Positions 38,303 to 47,251 of a DNA stretch of 64,000 nt are shown piece after piece; positions within the stretch are counted from its first letter, which is position 1, and each line of letters opens with the position of its first letter. Where the stretch lies: the NCBI RefSeq assembly GCF_000020005.1, contig NC_010718.1:71001-135000 (forward strand), written 5' to 3'. The notes beneath the pieces were generated by a model, which saw only the letters and a program-made list of their open reading frames with translations, ran no database searches and was not told the DNA's origin. Both the position numbers and the translations under genes were made by a program. This stretch comes from Natranaerobius thermophilus JW/NM-WN-LF. Its GTDB lineage: Bacteria; Bacillota; Natranaerobiia; Natranaerobiales; Natranaerobiaceae.

Positions 38303-39685
38303 TTGAAGCCTTATTATCATTCAGTAAGACTAAAAGAAGAGTCTTGCATTGGATGTGTACACTGTCTCAAGTTCTGCCCTACCCAAGCCATAAGAATAAA
38401 AGGAGGACGGGCAGAGATCCTAAAGGAAAGATGTATCGACTGTGGGGGCTGTATTCAAATTTGCCCTAACAATGCCAAAATTGCAGAATCAGATAATATT
38501 TCCCAAATTGATAATTTTCAACATAAAGTCGCTGTAGTTCCTCCTTCAGTCTTAGTGCAGTTTCCCAAAGATGTATTACCAAAAGAGGTTTTTCGAGCTT
38601 TTCTAGATTTAGGCTTTGATAAAGTGTTTTCAATTTCTCTTGGTGGAGAATGGTATTCATATGAAGTAAATAAAATTTTAAACTCAAATTTTTCAAAAAA
38701 ACCATTAATTTCTACTCATTGTCCAGCTATTGTAAGATTAATCCAAGTAAAATTTCCTGAACTTGTAGGCAATTTAGTTCCTGTAGATACACCTCTGGAT
38801 ATTACAGGAGATATAGCTAGAGAATATCTAAAAAACCAACTTAATTTAGATGATGAAGATATCGGTATTTTTTTAATTTCAATGTGCTCTGCAAGAGTAA
38901 CAGCTGTCAAAAGCCCAGAGGGCCGACCTTTTTCTTCACTTAATGGCGTACTGTCTTTAATTGATATTTATAGCCAACTATTAAAAAGTGTAAAAGCTAC
39001 CAATAGTGAAGAAGAACAAATTTCAAATAACCGTAAAAACTTGGATGGAGCCATTTATCCACCAGAGCTAGGTATTGGTGTTGGGCACGATGTAACGGGA
39101 TGTGACCAAACAGGAATAGAATCTAATGATTGTCTTTCAATTAGTGGGATTAATAATGTGATGGATGTTTTAGAAGAAATCGAGCTAGGAAAAATATCAG
39201 AACTAGATTATATAGAATTGCATTCCTGTTATGGAGGCTGTGTTGGAGGGGTTTTAAATGTAGAAAATCCCTTTGTCTCCAAGGTGAGAATGAACAAGAT
39301 AATTAACGAAATGGAAAAAGATAGCTCATATCTAGATGGAGTAACACAGAGTTTACCAAAAAGCTTTAATATCAGAAAAATTAATATTCAGCCAAGACCA
39401 TTAGAAGGGCTTTCAAATAGCATCAGCCAATCGGTTAAAAAACTATCTGAAATTGAAAAACTATTGAACTGTCTACCACAACTAGATTGTGGAGCTTGCG
39501 GTTCACCTTCTTGCAGATCTTTAGCGGAAGATGTGGTGCTTCAAAGAGCAGATATGAAGGACTGTGTTTTTTACTTGCTTGATAATGTTGCAAGCTTAAC
39601 TCAAGAAGCTTATACCATGGCAAAAGGAATTCCACATGTTCTTAAAATGAGGCATAAGGGACTTTATAACTTTAGAAAAGATTAA
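38303..39685 (+). CDS. [FeFe]-hydrogenase-like Fe-S protein, probably a sensor
   Basis: In the 460-residue protein, two [4Fe-4S] ferredoxin motifs (CIGCVHCLKFC at 15-25, CIDCGGCIQIC at 44-54) precede a hydrogenase large-subunit domain. The H-cluster ligands are kept: Cys140 (STHCP), Cys195 (MCSAR), Cys309 and Cys313 (SCYGGC). The Cys that delivers protons in true enzymes (first Cys of TSCCP) is His139, and the Lys of PCxAK is Arg198. A C-terminal Fe-S domain has CGACGSPSC (396-404) and Cys421. This looks like the sensory hydrogenase class. Catalysis in bulk is unlikely. The start is TTG 38303 after AAAGGAGCGGG. Confidence 0.85.
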   Translation: MKPYYHSVRLKEESCIGCVHCLKFCPTQAIRIKGGRAEILKERCIDCGGCIQICPNNAKIAESDNISQIDNFQHKVAVVPPSVLVQFPKDVLPKEVFRAFLDLGFDKVFSISLGGEWYSYEVNKILNSNFSKKPLISTHCPAIVRLIQVKFPELVGNLVPVDTPLDITGDIAREYLKNQLNLDDEDIGIFLISMCSARVTAVKSPEGRPFSSLNGVLSLIDIYSQLLKSVKATNSEEEQISNNRKNLDGAIYPPELGIGVGHDVTGCDQTGIESNDCLSISGINNVMDVLEEIELGKISELDYIELHSCYGGCVGGVLNVENPFVSKVRMNKIINEMEKDSSYLDGVTQSLPKSFNIRKINIQPRPLEGLSNSISQSVKKLSEIEKLLNCLPQLDCGACGSPSCRSLAEDVVLQRADMKDCVFYLLDNVASLTQEAYTMAKGIPHVLKMRHKGLYNFRKD

Positions 39686-39752
39686 TATATACATGGGAAT
39701 AAACTGGACTTAATAATGTTCATTTTAACCTAGATAGGTGGGTGGTCTGTTG

Positions 39753-40097
39753 ATGACTCTCCGGGATTTAATTGCCGAGCTTGATCTAGAGGTGATTGTC
39801 GGTGAAGATGAATTGGATAAGCCAATCGAAGGTGGTTATTGCTCTGATTTACTGAGCTTTGTCATGTCTAGGAGTGCTAAAAACTATGTTTGGATAACAT
39901 TGCAAAGTCATCCCAATATTGTAGCTGTTGCTTCCTTAGTTGATTTAGCTGCTGTGATAGTGACCGAAGGTGTTCAGATCGAACAAGAGACTTTAGATAA
40001 AGCAAAACGGGAAAAAGCAGTCATTCTCAGGAGTCAAGATACAAGCTATGAAATAGCAGGACAATTGTATCAATTAGGTGTAAAAAGTCATGTCTAA
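39753..40097 (+). CDS. DRTGG-domain protein 2
   Basis: A 114-residue DRTGG protein paralogous to the one at 37439: LRDLIAELDLEVIVG, then CSDLLSFVM and AVILRSQDTSYEIAGQLYQLG. Regulatory ligand binding is the usual guess for the domain. ATG 39753, or TTG 39750, follows GGTGGGTGG. It overlaps the PHP gene by 8 bp, so the two are likely made together. Confidence 0.8.
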   Translation: MTLRDLIAELDLEVIVGEDELDKPIEGGYCSDLLSFVMSRSAKNYVWITLQSHPNIVAVASLVDLAAVIVTEGVQIEQETLDKAKREKAVILRSQDTSYEIAGQLYQLGVKSHV

Positions 40098-40845
40098 GGG
40101 AAAGTGGTTCAAAGCTGATCTTCATATTCACAGTGTCTTGTCTCCTTGTGCTGATTTGGATATGGGTCCGAACAATATTATCGATATTTGTAAAAGAGAG
40201 AATATTGAAATTATAGCCATTACTGACCATAACACAGGTAGAAATGTACCAGCTTTTCAAAAAAAAGCGGCTAGAGAAGGGATTACTGTCATACCAGGGA
40301 TGGAATTACAGACAAGGGAAGAGGTCCATTGTCTTTGCTATTTCCCCAGTTATTCCAATTTGGCCCGCTTTGAGTCTATGATAGCTCAGACTTTTCCACA
40401 AATTCCGAATAAAGAGGATATTTTTGGCACTCAGCTGGTGATTAATGATAGGGAAGAAATATTAGCTCATGAGGAGCGCATGTTACTTTCTTCATCCTCT
40501 TTAGGAATATCTGAATTAATGGAGAAAGTGAAACAGTATTCTGGCCTGGTTATTCCAGCCCATGTTGATAAACCTAGTTACAGTTTATTGACTAATCTTG
40601 GCCCCCCAATAGGGAATGAGGGATTCAAAGCCTTGGAATTTTTTAGTTATTCTAATTATATTAAATTTACAAATCAATTTTCTAATTTGAAAGATTACCC
40701 AATAATTATGTCTTCAGATGCTCATGATTTGCAAGATTTTCAGAAACCTGAATATAAAACTTATTTTTTATTGGAAGAGCCTGTATTAAGTGGCATTCAA
40801 AAAGCCTTGGAATCTCAAGGATTCAGGGAGGTGATACTTAATTAA
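40090..40845 (+). CDS. PHP-domain metal-dependent phosphoesterase
   Basis: This 251-residue single PHP domain has metal ligands in KADLHIHSVLSPCADLDM, ITDHNTGRNVPAF, PGMELQTREEVHCLCYF, IPAHVDKPSYS, and a final SSDAHDL. Members are phosphoesterases. Some hydrolyse nucleoside phosphates or AMP-linked substrates. The substrate here is unknown. PHP genes of this type recur beside DRTGG and hydrogenase-maturation or sensor genes in Clostridia. It overlaps the DRTGG gene by 8 bp. Confidence 0.87.
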   Translation: MSKGKWFKADLHIHSVLSPCADLDMGPNNIIDICKRENIEIIAITDHNTGRNVPAFQKKAAREGITVIPGMELQTREEVHCLCYFPSYSNLARFESMIAQTFPQIPNKEDIFGTQLVINDREEILAHEERMLLSSSSLGISELMEKVKQYSGLVIPAHVDKPSYSLLTNLGPPIGNEGFKALEFFSYSNYIKFTNQFSNLKDYPIIMSSDAHDLQDFQKPEYKTYFLLEEPVLSGIQKALESQGFREVILN

Positions 40846-40914
40846 AGGGGGATACGGTAAAAATTTATTAAAATTAGATATTAGACTTTGATTTTATAGA
40901 GAGGAGGAATAGAT

Positions 40915-41403
40915 ATGGCTGAATGTAAATGCGGTAGCGCTGCTAAGAAAAAAGAAGAACAACAGCTCGAAGAAATTTTAGCCCAATACAAAAACGAAAA
41001 AGGAGCTTTAATTACTGCTTTACAGAAAGTTCAAGAGTTTTATGGCTATTTGCCTGAAGAAGGTATGCAAAAAGTAGCTGAAGCCTTTGACATGCCTGAA
41101 AGTAAAGTCTTTGGGGTAGCAACATTTTATGCCCAGTTCCATTTACAACCTCGAGGTGAATGGGTGATCCGGGTTTGTACTGGAACGGCTTGTCATGTGC
41201 GAGGGGCAGAGAAAATTATGAATAAGTTGATTGAAGAACTGAATATTGAACCTGGTGAAACTACAGAGGATTTAAAATTCACTCTCGAGCCTGTGGCATG
41301 TATCGGGTGTTGTGGTCTGGCCCCCGTTATTATGGTGAATGATAACACTCATGGTCGATTAGTTCCAGATCAAATTCCAGAGATTCTAGACAAATATAAA
41401 TAA
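40915..41403 (+). CDS. NuoE/HndA-like [2Fe-2S] electron-transfer subunit
   Basis: A 162-residue member of the 24-kDa complex I subunit family with a thioredoxin-like fold. [2Fe-2S] ligands are at Cys88 and Cys93 (CTGTAC) and Cys129 and Cys133 (CIGCC). The N-terminal helical region ends with VAEAFDMPESKVFGVATFYAQF. An additional CKC at residues 4-6 is uncommon. ATG 40915 follows AGAGGAGGAATAG. In this cluster it is probably the small flavoprotein-complex subunit feeding NAD(P)H electrons to or from the formate dehydrogenase. Confidence 0.93.
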   Translation: MAECKCGSAAKKKEEQQLEEILAQYKNEKGALITALQKVQEFYGYLPEEGMQKVAEAFDMPESKVFGVATFYAQFHLQPRGEWVIRVCTGTACHVRGAEKIMNKLIEELNIEPGETTEDLKFTLEPVACIGCCGLAPVIMVNDNTHGRLVPDQIPEILDKYK

Positions 41404-41405
41404 TA

Positions 41406-41957
41406 ATGAAGGAACTTTCATTACATCTGTTAGATTTAATACAAAATGCCATTGAGGCTTCTGCTACTAAAATTCAAGTTGACTTTTACTTGAGTTATCA
41501 AGATGATGTAATGACCTTAAAGGTTATAGATAATGGAAGAGGCATGGATGACAAATTCAAACAACAGGCTACTGATCCCTTTAAAACCTCACGAAAGACC
41601 AGAAAAGTAGGTTTGGGATTGTCACTACTTCAAATGAAAGCGGAACAATGCGATGGAGATATCAATATATCTTCAAGCCCCTGGGGACAAGGGACTCAAG
41701 TTAATGCTAGGTTTAAATATAGCCATTGGGACCGTCCACCCCTAGGGAAACTATCTAATACCTTTATTTCAATACTGCAAGGTAATCCCGACCTAAAGCT
41801 GTATTTTAGTTATCAAGTTGAAAATAAACTTTTTAAGTTTTCAACTGAAGAGATCAAAGAAATTGTTCATCAAAATGCCTTTCGAGATTTAGAAGTGCTT
41901 ATGTGGGTAAAACAATACCTTGAAGAAAATATTACTTCGTTAAATGGGGGTGACTAG
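41406..41957 (+). CDS. GHKL-type ATP-binding protein
   Basis: The 183-residue protein starts with an N box (LDLIQNAIEASATKIQVDF), then G1 DNGRGMDD and G2 KVGLGLSLLQM, with no phospho-acceptor or sensor domain. A C-terminal part of about 60 residues has no known match to me. It begins 2 bp after the NuoE-like gene, and the HndB-like gene starts 1 bp after its stop, so it is embedded within the electron-transfer operon. Such ATPases sit in many NADP-reducing hydrogenase operons. Their role is unclear. Confidence 0.8.
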   Translation: MKELSLHLLDLIQNAIEASATKIQVDFYLSYQDDVMTLKVIDNGRGMDDKFKQQATDPFKTSRKTRKVGLGLSLLQMKAEQCDGDINISSSPWGQGTQVNARFKYSHWDRPPLGKLSNTFISILQGNPDLKLYFSYQVENKLFKFSTEEIKEIVHQNAFRDLEVLMWVKQYLEENITSLNGGD

Positions 41958-41958
41958 A

Positions 41959-42333
41959 TTGTCGAAATTAAAATCACTGGAAGATTTAAAAAAATATCGA
42001 GAACAAGCGAAAAATAGTACTGAAGTTAGAAAGACAAATGAAAATATGGTGATTGTAGGAATGGGTACTTGTGGTATCGCGGCTGGCGCTCGAGAAGTTA
42101 TGAACGCCCTATTAGAAGAATTAAATAAAAGAAGTCTAAAGGAAATTACAGTTACCCAAACTGGATGTATTGGAATGTGTGAAAATGAAGTCTTAGTGGA
42201 TGTCAAAAAACAAGGGGAAGAACGAATCACTTATGGAAATGTAACCCCTGAGGATATACCCAGGATAGTAAATGATCACCTTATTAATGGCAAATTAGTC
42301 CAAGATTTAGTGATTGGTAAACCTAATCAGTAA
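41959..42333 (+). CDS. HndB-like (2Fe-2S) ferredoxin-fold protein
   Basis: A 124-residue thioredoxin-like [2Fe-2S] protein. Visible cysteines are GTCGIAAGA (Cys38) and GCIGMC (Cys70, Cys74). It resembles HndB of NADP-reducing hydrogenases and the N-terminal domain of the NuoF-like protein encoded next. TTG 41959 follows GGGGGTGA. An in-frame ATG at 41944 lies in the preceding gene and partly in that site, so it is less likely. Confidence 0.85.
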   Translation: MSKLKSLEDLKKYREQAKNSTEVRKTNENMVIVGMGTCGIAAGAREVMNALLEELNKRSLKEITVTQTGCIGMCENEVLVDVKKQGEERITYGNVTPEDIPRIVNDHLINGKLVQDLVIGKPNQ

Positions 42334-42354
42334 TTGGGAGAGGAGGGGATAAAA

Positions 42355-44148
42355 ATGGAAGTGTATCGATCTCATGTTTTGATATGCGGTGGTACTGGTT
42401 GTAGTTCATCCGGATGTCAACAAGTGCAAGATAAGTTTAATGAAGAATTAGATAAACACAATCTTTCGAATGAAGTTAAGTTAATAATTACGGGCTGTCA
42501 TGGACTATGTGAGCTCGGTCCTATAGTTATCGTGTATCCTGAGGGAACTTCCTACTTTACCGTATCAGCAGAAGATGTGTCAGAAATAGTAGAAGAACAC
42601 CTTTTAAAAGGTCGCAAAGTAGAACGATTAATGTATCAAGATGAGGAAAGTGCGGAAAAGATTCCTTACTATAATGAAATTGGTTTTTATAAACAACAGG
42701 AGAGAATTGTCCTAAGCAATTGTGGTTATATCAATCCTGAAAGCATCGATGAATACATTGCTAGAGGTGGGTATCAAGGCCTTGCCAGGGCTGTCACAGA
42801 ATTTGACCCCCAAGGAGTTACCGAAGAAGTTATTAATGCAAACCTAAGAGGACGCGGTGGTGCTGGCTTCCCTGCAGGCAAAAAATGGAAGTTTGCTAGT
42901 CAAGAACCTGAACCAACAAAATACATGGTTTGTAATGCCGATGAAGGTGACCCGGGAGCCTTTATGGATAGAAGTATTTTAGAGGGTGATCCTCACAGTG
43001 TAATAGAAGGAATGGCCATTGCCAGCTATGCAATAGGTGCGGAAGTTGGGTATGTTTATATAAGGGCTGAATATCCCTTGGCGGTTCGTCGTTTAAAAGA
43101 AGCAATCCAGCAAGCAGAAGAACTGGGCCTTTTGGGAGAGAATATTCTTGGATCAGGATTTAACTTTAAATTAAAAGTGAAAGAAGGTGCAGGAGCCTTT
43201 GTTTGTGGCGAGAGTACTGCCCTCACTAGGTCCATTGAAGGTAGAAGGGGGATGCCCAGACCAACTCCGCCACGATCTACAGAAAAAGGACTCTGGGGAA
43301 AACCAACAGTGCTGAATAATGTAGAAACCTTAGCTTGTGTTTCCTTTATATTATCAAAGGGCGCCGAAGAATTTACTAAGTTCGGAACAGAACAAAGTCC
43401 CGGTACTAAAGTTTTTGCCTTGACTGGTAAAGTGAATAATACAGGACTTGTTGAAGTTCCCATGGGAATAAGTATTAGAGATATTGTTTTTGACATTGGT
43501 GGAGGCATACAACACGGAAATAAAATCAAAGCTGTCCAAATTGGTGGTCCATCAGGAGGTTGCCTTCCTGAAGACAAACTGGACTTATCAGTTGACTTTG
43601 ATACATTAGATGATGCGGGCGCTATGATGGGCTCTGGTGGACTGGTAGTAATGGACGAAGAGACCTGTGTCGTAGATGTATCTAAGTTTTTCCTTAAGTT
43701 TACTCAAGCCGAATCTTGTGGTAAATGTACACCATGTCGTGAAGGAACTAAGCGTATGTTAGAAATTCTTGAGCGCATAACCAAAGGACAGGGTGAGCCT
43801 AAAGATATCGATCTCTTAAAAGAACTTGGAGAAATGATAATAAACACTTCTCTGTGTGGACTTGGGAAATCAGCACCAAATCCAGTACTAAGCACATTAA
43901 GATACTTTGAAGACGAATACAGAGAGCATATTGAAAAGGGTCGTTGTCCTGCCGGAATTTGTGCTGATTTGGTTAAGTATAAAATTATTGCAGATAACTG
44001 TATCGGATGTACGGCTTGTGTCAAAGTTTGTCCAGTTGACGCAATTTCTGGCGAGAAAAAACAAGCCCATGAAATTGATCCGGATAAGTGCATTGGCTGT
44101 GGTGAGTGCTATGAAAAATGTAAATTTGAAGCAATAACTTTAGGCTAA
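42355..44148 (+). CDS. NuoF/HndC-like NAD(P)H:ferredoxin-type flavoprotein subunit
   Basis: The 597-residue protein has an N-terminal thioredoxin-like [2Fe-2S] domain (about 1-110, Cys in GGTGCSSSGC and TGCHGLC). The FMN/NADH domain follows with RGRGGAGFPAGKKWKFA and NADEGDPGAFMDR, then an SLBB domain. The NuoF [4Fe-4S] site is ESCGKCTPCREGTKRM, and two C-terminal [4Fe-4S] motifs are CIGCTACVKVC and CIGCGECYEKC. This is the flavin subunit of hydrogenase or formate dehydrogenase complexes, and related ones bifurcate electrons between NAD(P)H and ferredoxin. ATG 42355 follows GAGAGGAGGGG. The in-frame start at 42334 lacks a site. Confidence 0.94.
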   Translation: MEVYRSHVLICGGTGCSSSGCQQVQDKFNEELDKHNLSNEVKLIITGCHGLCELGPIVIVYPEGTSYFTVSAEDVSEIVEEHLLKGRKVERLMYQDEESAEKIPYYNEIGFYKQQERIVLSNCGYINPESIDEYIARGGYQGLARAVTEFDPQGVTEEVINANLRGRGGAGFPAGKKWKFASQEPEPTKYMVCNADEGDPGAFMDRSILEGDPHSVIEGMAIASYAIGAEVGYVYIRAEYPLAVRRLKEAIQQAEELGLLGENILGSGFNFKLKVKEGAGAFVCGESTALTRSIEGRRGMPRPTPPRSTEKGLWGKPTVLNNVETLACVSFILSKGAEEFTKFGTEQSPGTKVFALTGKVNNTGLVEVPMGISIRDIVFDIGGGIQHGNKIKAVQIGGPSGGCLPEDKLDLSVDFDTLDDAGAMMGSGGLVVMDEETCVVDVSKFFLKFTQAESCGKCTPCREGTKRMLEILERITKGQGEPKDIDLLKELGEMIINTSLCGLGKSAPNPVLSTLRYFEDEYREHIEKGRCPAGICADLVKYKIIADNCIGCTACVKVCPVDAISGEKKQAHEIDPDKCIGCGECYEKCKFEAITLG

Positions 44149-44205
44149 ATTAATTTAAAAACGGATTTTTATAATTAGGGATAATGTAGAAAGGGGAGAG
44201 GGTAA

Positions 44206-46887
44206 ATGAGTCTTGTAACTGTAACCATTGATGGTCAAAGCATACAAGTTCCCAAGACCTCTACTGTGCTGGATGCCTGTGAAAAATTAGGAAAAGAAAT
44301 TCCTACCCTTTGTCACCAAAAAGATCTGACTACAGTGGGTGCTTGCCGTTTGTGCGTTGTGGAAGTAGAAGGCGCTGGAAACTTTCCAACGGCATGTACT
44401 CTTCCTGTAAAAGATGGCATGGTGATCAATACAAACACTGATGAAGTAAGGCATGCACGAAAGATGGTTTTGGAATTATTATGGGCAAATCATCCAAATG
44501 ATTGTTTAACTTGTGAATCTAACGGAAACTGTAAGTTTCAAGATTACTGTTATGAATACGGGGTTACTGAAAGCAGATTTCGGGGAGAAGTTATCGAACA
44601 TGAAATAGATGAAACTAGTCGCTTTGTTGAAAGAGACCTGGATAAATGTATTTTGTGCGGGAAGTGTATTAGAGTTTGCCACGAGATTCAAGGAAGTGAA
44701 GCTATTGATTTCATGGATAGAGGTTTTGAAACTAAAGTGGCAACATTTTATGATAAAGGACTTAGCGACTCCCCCTGTGTAGATTGCGGTAATTGTATAA
44801 ATGTATGTCCAGTAGGTGCTTTGATTCCAAAACCCTTGAAAGGTAAGGGAAGGGATTACGATTTCGAAAAAGTCAAGACAACCTGCCCATACTGTGGTGT
44901 CGGGTGTACTTTTAATCTAAATGTCAAAGATGGAGAGGTTGTTGGTGTCAGTCCTGATGAAGAGGCTGAAGTAAACGATGGATACCTTTGCGTTAAAGGC
45001 CGCTTTGGAACAGGATTTATCCATAATGATGATAGACTAACCCAACCTCTTGTTAGAAAAAATGGTGAACTTGTAGAAACTGATTGGGAAGAAGCCTTAA
45101 ATACTGTTGCGGAAAACTTTAAAAAACTAAAAGAAAAACACGGTGGCGACGCCTTTGGATTTTTAGCTTCTGCAAAATGCACTAATGAAGATAATTACCT
45201 GTTTCAAAAATTTGCGAGAGCGGTAGTAGGTACAAATAATATTGATCATTGTGCCCGCCTCTGACATGCTCCTACAGTGGCCGGTCTGGCCACACAGTTT
45301 GGTAGTGGAGCAATGACTAACAGTATCGGAGAAATAGAAGATACCAGTACGATATTTGCTATTGGAACTAATACTACAGAAGCTCATCCAATTATCGCTC
45401 AAAAAGTATTTAAAGCTCAAAATAAAGGGGCAAAATTGATTGTCGCTGATCCAAGGAAGATAGAGATAGCTGAAAAAGCGGATATATGGTTGAGACCTTT
45501 ACCAGGAACCAATGTAGCTTTACTGAATGGAATTATGAAAGTTATTTTGGAGAAAGATTTGGTCGATAAAGAATTTATCCGAAACAATACTGAAGGTTTT
45601 GAAGAAGTTAAAAAACAACTTGAACAGGTGTCATTGGATGAAATTGAACAGATAACCCAAGTACCCAAGGACAAAATTGAACAAGCTGCTATCATGTATG
45701 GAGAAAGCGATAAAGCTTCTACTCTGTACACTATGGGAATCACTCAGCACACCACTGGAACCGATGCAGTTTCTTCAATTGCGAACCTGGCATTGATGAC
45801 AGGCAATGTCGGTCGAGAAAGTACTGGTGTTAATCCATTGAGAGGTCAAAATAATGTCCAGGGAGCCTGTGACTTGGGTGGATTACCCAATGTATTAACT
45901 GGTTATCAAAAAGTAGCAGATCCTGAAACAGTCTCCAAATTTTCTCAAGAATGGGGACAGGAGCTAAATGATCAGCCGGGTATGGCTGTTACTGAAATGC
46001 TAAAAGCAACTGGTGAAGATTTAAAAGCTATGTATATTATGGGTGAAAATCCTATGGTCACAGATGCTAACTTAGGTCATGTGGAAGAAGCCCTTGATAG
46101 CTTGGACTTTTTAGTTGTTCAAGATATCTTCTTAACAGAGACTGCAGAAAAAGCAGATGTAGTGTTACCAGCTAGTTCTTTTGCGGAAAAGGATGGAACA
46201 TTCACTAATACTGAACGACGTGTTCAAAGAGTTCGAAAGGCCATAGAATCAGTGGGAGATAGTAAGCCAGACTGGCAAATCATAGCTGACTTATCTCAAC
46301 AGATGGGTTATGAAATGAATTACAGCAATCCTCAAGAAATCATGGATGAAATTAGGAAATTAACACCAAGCTATAGTGGTATTTCTTATGACAGAATTGA
46401 AGATCAAGGGATTCAATGGCCCTGTCCATCTGAAGACCATCCTGGTACTAAATATCTTCATAAAGAAGGTAACTTTGCAATAGGCAAAGGACAATTTAAG
46501 GCCGTGGATTATCGAGAACCAGCTGAAACAGCAGATGATGAATATCCATTTGTACTGACTACAGGGCGAATGCTGTACCACTATCATGCTACTATGACCC
46601 GAAAGGTCAGAGAACTTAATGAAGAAGTCCCTGAAGGTGATATTGAAATAAACACGCAAGATGCTGAAAAATTAGGTATTGAAAATGGTGACCAAGTAAA
46701 AGTCTCCTCCCGTAGAGGTGAAGTTGTGACTGTTGCAGAGGTTACTGATAGAGTGGCTCCAGGAGTTGTTTATATGGATTTCCACTACAAAGAAGCAGCA
46801 GCTAATAGGCTAACTAATGACGCCCTAGATCCTGCGGCTAAAACCCCAGAACTAAAAGTCAGCGCCGTCAAAGTTGAAAAATCTTAA
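44206..46887 (+). CDS. fdhA: selenocysteine-containing formate dehydrogenase, catalytic subunit (TGA 45262-45264 read as Sec)
   Basis: One 893-residue protein is encoded across an in-frame TGA at codon 353. Before it: a [2Fe-2S] domain (Cys36, 47, 50, 64), a NuoG-type His/Cys site (96-115), two [4Fe-4S] motifs (148-158, 191-201) and the Mo/W-bisPGD domain Fe-S site (Cys227, 230, 234, 262). After it the frame continues without a new start or ribosome site. TGA stands in CARL-Sec-HAPTVAGL, exactly where E. coli FdhH has Sec140 in a near-identical context. A SECIS hairpin begins 12 bases downstream. It catalyses formate/CO2 interconversion, probably with the NuoE/NuoF-like subunits just upstream. 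Confidence 0.95.
45277..45293 (+). promoter_or_regulatory. bacterial SECIS element for Sec insertion
   Basis: A perfect 6-bp stem, GTGGCC (45277-45282) / GGCCAC (45288-45293), with loop GGTCT. It starts 12 bases after TGA 45262-45264. The loop contains GGTCT, as does the SelB-binding loop of E. coli fdhF. Position and loop match a functional SECIS. Confidence 0.88.
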
Positions 46888-47005
46888 ATATTGCAAAAGA
46901 TTGATAACAGTGCTAGAATTTTACAAAACTATATGTTAAAATAACTAGTAATAACTGGTGAAACCAGTAGTCATTACGATTAACACTTCAAGGGAGGAAT
47001 TTAGC

Positions 47006-47164
47006 ATGAAAAAGTACGTTTGCACTGTATGTGGTTGGGTGTACGACCCTGAACAGGGAGATCCAGATAATGGAGTGAAACCTGGTACAGCTTTTGAAGA
47101 TATCCCAGAGGATTGGGTTTGCCCAGAATGTGGTGTTGATAAAAGCATGTTTGAAGAACAATAA
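47006..47164 (+). CDS. rubredoxin
   Basis: A 52-residue one-iron electron carrier. The iron ligands are Cys6 and Cys9 (CTVCG) and Cys39 and Cys42 (CPECG). The sequence between them, [20 protein letters not shown], is typical. ATG 47006 follows AAGGGAGGAATTTAGC. Earlier in-frame codons have no site. It is followed by a terminator and then by a rubredoxin-reductase-like gene, the usual pair for detoxifying oxygen species in anaerobes. Confidence 0.97.
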   Translation: MKKYVCTVCGWVYDPEQGDPDNGVKPGTAFEDIPEDWVCPECGVDKSMFEEQ

Positions 47165-47185
47165 GTTTAAGGTGACTAAACTCTT

Positions 47186-47221
47186 GATGCGGGACCAATA
47201 TGTTTGGGCCCGCATCTTTTA
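47186..47221 (+). terminator. Rho-independent terminator after rubredoxin
   Basis: GATGCGGG (47186-47193) pairs with CCCGCATC (47209-47216). The stem is extended inside by CC/GG and followed by TTTTA. Confidence 0.88.
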
Positions 47222-47251
47222 TTCTGGTTTTAATATACTGGGGGTGTCATT

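Noticed and set aside
40424..40443. Possible sigma54 promoter (TGGCAC element)
   Set aside because: TGGCAC is followed by TGGTG and not TTGC at the right distance, and it lies inside the PHP gene. No better -24/-12 element was seen near the formate dehydrogenase genes.
43056..43577. 173-codon frame on the minus strand
   Set aside because: It lies wholly within the NuoF-like gene, has no ribosome site and no recognisable protein signature. It is a shadow of the coding strand.
45262..45276. Apparent stop codon or frameshift splitting fdhA into two genes
   Set aside because: Both parts are in the same frame, the residues around TGA match the Sec site of formate dehydrogenases, and a SECIS hairpin follows. 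The second part has no ribosome site.
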